This document shows positions 62,903 through 64,000 of a stretch of 64,000 bases of DNA, piece after piece. Source of the DNA: Desulfofustis sp. PB-SRB1 (GTDB lineage Bacteria > Desulfobacterota > Desulfobulbia > Desulfobulbales > Desulfocapsaceae). The notes beneath the pieces were generated by a model, which was not told the DNA's origin, searched no databases, and saw nothing but the letters and a program-made list of their open reading frames with translations. The stretch spans positions 186,001 through 250,000 of the forward strand of contig JAEQMT010000023.1 of NCBI GenBank assembly GCA_016722945.1, in the 5' to 3' direction. The position numbers were made by a program, and so were the translations under genes. How positions within the stretch are numbered: position 1 is the stretch's first letter; each line of letters begins with the position of its first letter.

Positions 62903-64000
62903 CTACGCCGTCATCTTCTCCACCCGTACCGCGCATACCTTGGTCTCGGGGATCTTGGCGATGGGGTCAAGGGCCGCGTTGGTGAGCATGTTGGTGGGGC
63001 TTTCGGCGAAATGAAAGGTCATCGACACCAGGCCCGGCGGGCAGACCGCGGTAAGCTTGGTCTTGGCCGTAGTGGTACCACGCCGCGAACTTACCTGTAC
63101 CATCTCGCCGTCGACAAGGGCCAAATGGGCCGCATCGGCCGGGTTGATCTTGACGAACTCCTCGCTTACCAGTTGTTCCAAGCCTTCCACCCGGCGGGTC
63201 ATGCTGCCGGTGTGATAGTGAAAGAGGCTGCGGTCGGTGGTGAGCAGCAGGGGGAACTCGTTGTCGGGCAGTTCCGCCGATTCCCGAAAGCTCAGCGGCA
63301 TCAGCCGCGCCTTGCCGGATGCGGTGGAAAACCGTTCGGTATGTAAAATCGGCGTGCCCGGATGATCAATCGTTGGACACGGCCACTGCAGCCCGCCTTC
63401 TTCCAGCCGCTCATAGGTGATGCCGCCATAGCTTGGCGTGAGTGCCGCAATCTCCGCCATGATCTCGGCCGGTGTGTTATAATCAAAGCCGGGTGCGCCC
63501 ATGCGCCTGGCGATTTCGGTGACGATCCGCCAGTCTTCCTTGGCCTCGCCTCTGGGGGCAATGGCGGCACGAACCCGCTGGATGCGACGCTCGGTGTTGG
63601 TAAAGGTGCCGTCCTTTTCGGCAAAGGTTGCAGCGGGCAGTACGACGTCGGCCAGTTGCGCGGTTTCGGTCAAAAAGATGTCCTGTACCACCAGGAAATC
63701 GATTTTCTCCATCGCCTCGATGGCATGCGAGGCGTTGGCCTCGCTGAGATAGGGGTTTTCGCCCACCAGGTAGAGGGACTTGATTGTCCCCTCGTGGATC
63801 TTGTCGAAGATCTCCGAGTGGGTGAGCCCCGGCGTTTCTGAGAGCTTCACGCCCCAGGCGGCCTCGAATTTTTGCTGGGCATCCGGGTTGTCCACCTTCT
63901 GATAACCGGGATAGACATCGGGCAGTCCGCCCATGTCACACGAGCCCTGCACGTTGTTCTGGCCGCGCAGCGGGTTGACGCCGCCGTGTGGAATGCCCAC
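62903..64000 (-). CDS. Formate dehydrogenase alpha subunit, C-terminal part
   Basis: C-terminal 365 aa of a molybdopterin (bis-MGD) oxidoreductase, most like the formate dehydrogenase large subunit; the N terminus, including Fe-S motif and catalytic Cys/Sec, is beyond the right edge. Seen here are GVNPLRGQNNVQGSCDMGG, LYLVGENPYLSEANASH, LADVVLPAATFAEKDGTFTN and TERRIQRV, all typical of the cofactor-binding domains. The C-terminal domain has HYHTGSMTRRVEGL and VRVEKMTA at the end. The first codon in the window is an internal GTG, not a start. Confidence 0.9.
   Translation of the reverse strand: MGIPHGGVNPLRGQNNVQGSCDMGGLPDVYPGYQKVDNPDAQQKFEAAWGVKLSETPGLTHSEIFDKIHEGTIKSLYLVGENPYLSEANASHAIEAMEKIDFLVVQDIFLTETAQLADVVLPAATFAEKDGTFTNTERRIQRVRAAIAPRGEAKEDWRIVTEIARRMGAPGFDYNTPAEIMAEIAALTPSYGGITYERLEEGGLQWPCPTIDHPGTPILHTERFSTASGKARLMPLSFRESAELPDNEFPLLLTTDRSLFHYHTGSMTRRVEGLEQLVSEEFVKINPADAAHLALVDGEMVQVSSRRGTTTAKTKLTAVCPPGLVSMTFHFAESPTNMLTNAALDPIAKIPETKVCAVRVEKMTA

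Overview
The window reads as chromosome of a strictly anaerobic member of the Desulfobacterota (a sulfate-reducer-like deltaproteobacterium). The reasons are the Hdr/MvhD/MetF/MetV electron-transfer and methyl-branch genes, a CooC-type ATPase, a formate dehydrogenase, a DsrE-like protein, two TRAP transporters and heavy use of selenocysteine (Sec). No rRNA, tRNA or CRISPR array was seen.

Layout. 1-3.7 kb: end of the division cluster, ftsQ(partial)-ftsA-ftsZ. 3.8-11.7 kb: a radical SAM protein, two histidine kinases, a CoA-disulfide-reductase/rhodanese fusion and an NtrC-type regulator. 11.8-19.8 kb: a sigma-54 promoter and a very long pilY1-like gene broken by two homopolymer frameshifts, then a small secreted protein. 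20.9-27.3 kb: RidA, a D-cysteine desulfhydrase/sulfo-lyase homologue, a TRAP transporter, an unknown 410-aa protein and a GntR regulator. 27.7-31.8 kb (minus): the four-gene Anbu peptidase cluster. 31.9-32.8 kb: a REP-associated transposase between perfect 28-bp inverted repeats. 33.3-36.8 kb: a polyamine operon (pyruvoyl arginine decarboxylase, deoxyhypusine-synthase-like protein, agmatinase) followed by a PfkB kinase. 37.0-43.7 kb: a sugar cluster (frameshifted isomerase, second TRAP transporter, GH31 glycosidase).

43.7-46.2 kb (minus) holds the most striking locus: a RiPP-like operon whose precursor gene (45802-46176) is invisible to normal ORF calling because it carries six in-frame UGA codons. 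Read with Sec it gives a 124-aa peptide with a signal-like leader and 21-residue repeats around SGUSG. A strong terminator follows, then a radical SAM/SPASM maturase and a small coupled gene. This matches the selenobiotic (SbtA/SbtM, thio(seleno)oxazole) family, predicted from genomes but, as far as I know, with no characterised product. Each UGA from the second on is followed by a pentaloop hairpin at 17-20 nt, with covariation, and the last hairpin lies beyond the stop codon. Two more UGA-split genes are here: a peroxiredoxin-like protein (48612-49259) and MvhD (58154-58678), with similar hairpins.

46.4-49.7 kb: a BLUF photoreceptor, a BT1-type transporter, the Sec peroxiredoxin and a small hypothetical. 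49.7-53.1 kb (minus): membrane NarI/heme-c/HdrC-like subunit, HdrB-like subunit and CooC. 53.6-60.9 kb: 5-formyl-THF cyclo-ligase, cold-shock protein, then hdrA-mvhD-metV-metF and dsrE-like. 60.9-62.8 kb: an IS1634-like element; 62.9 kb to the edge: C-terminal part of a formate dehydrogenase.

Two families of short dispersed repeats (about 140-160 bp) recur in intergenic gaps. Three homopolymer frameshifts (two in pilY1, one in the sugar isomerase) could be biological or assembly errors; this cannot be settled from the sequence alone.
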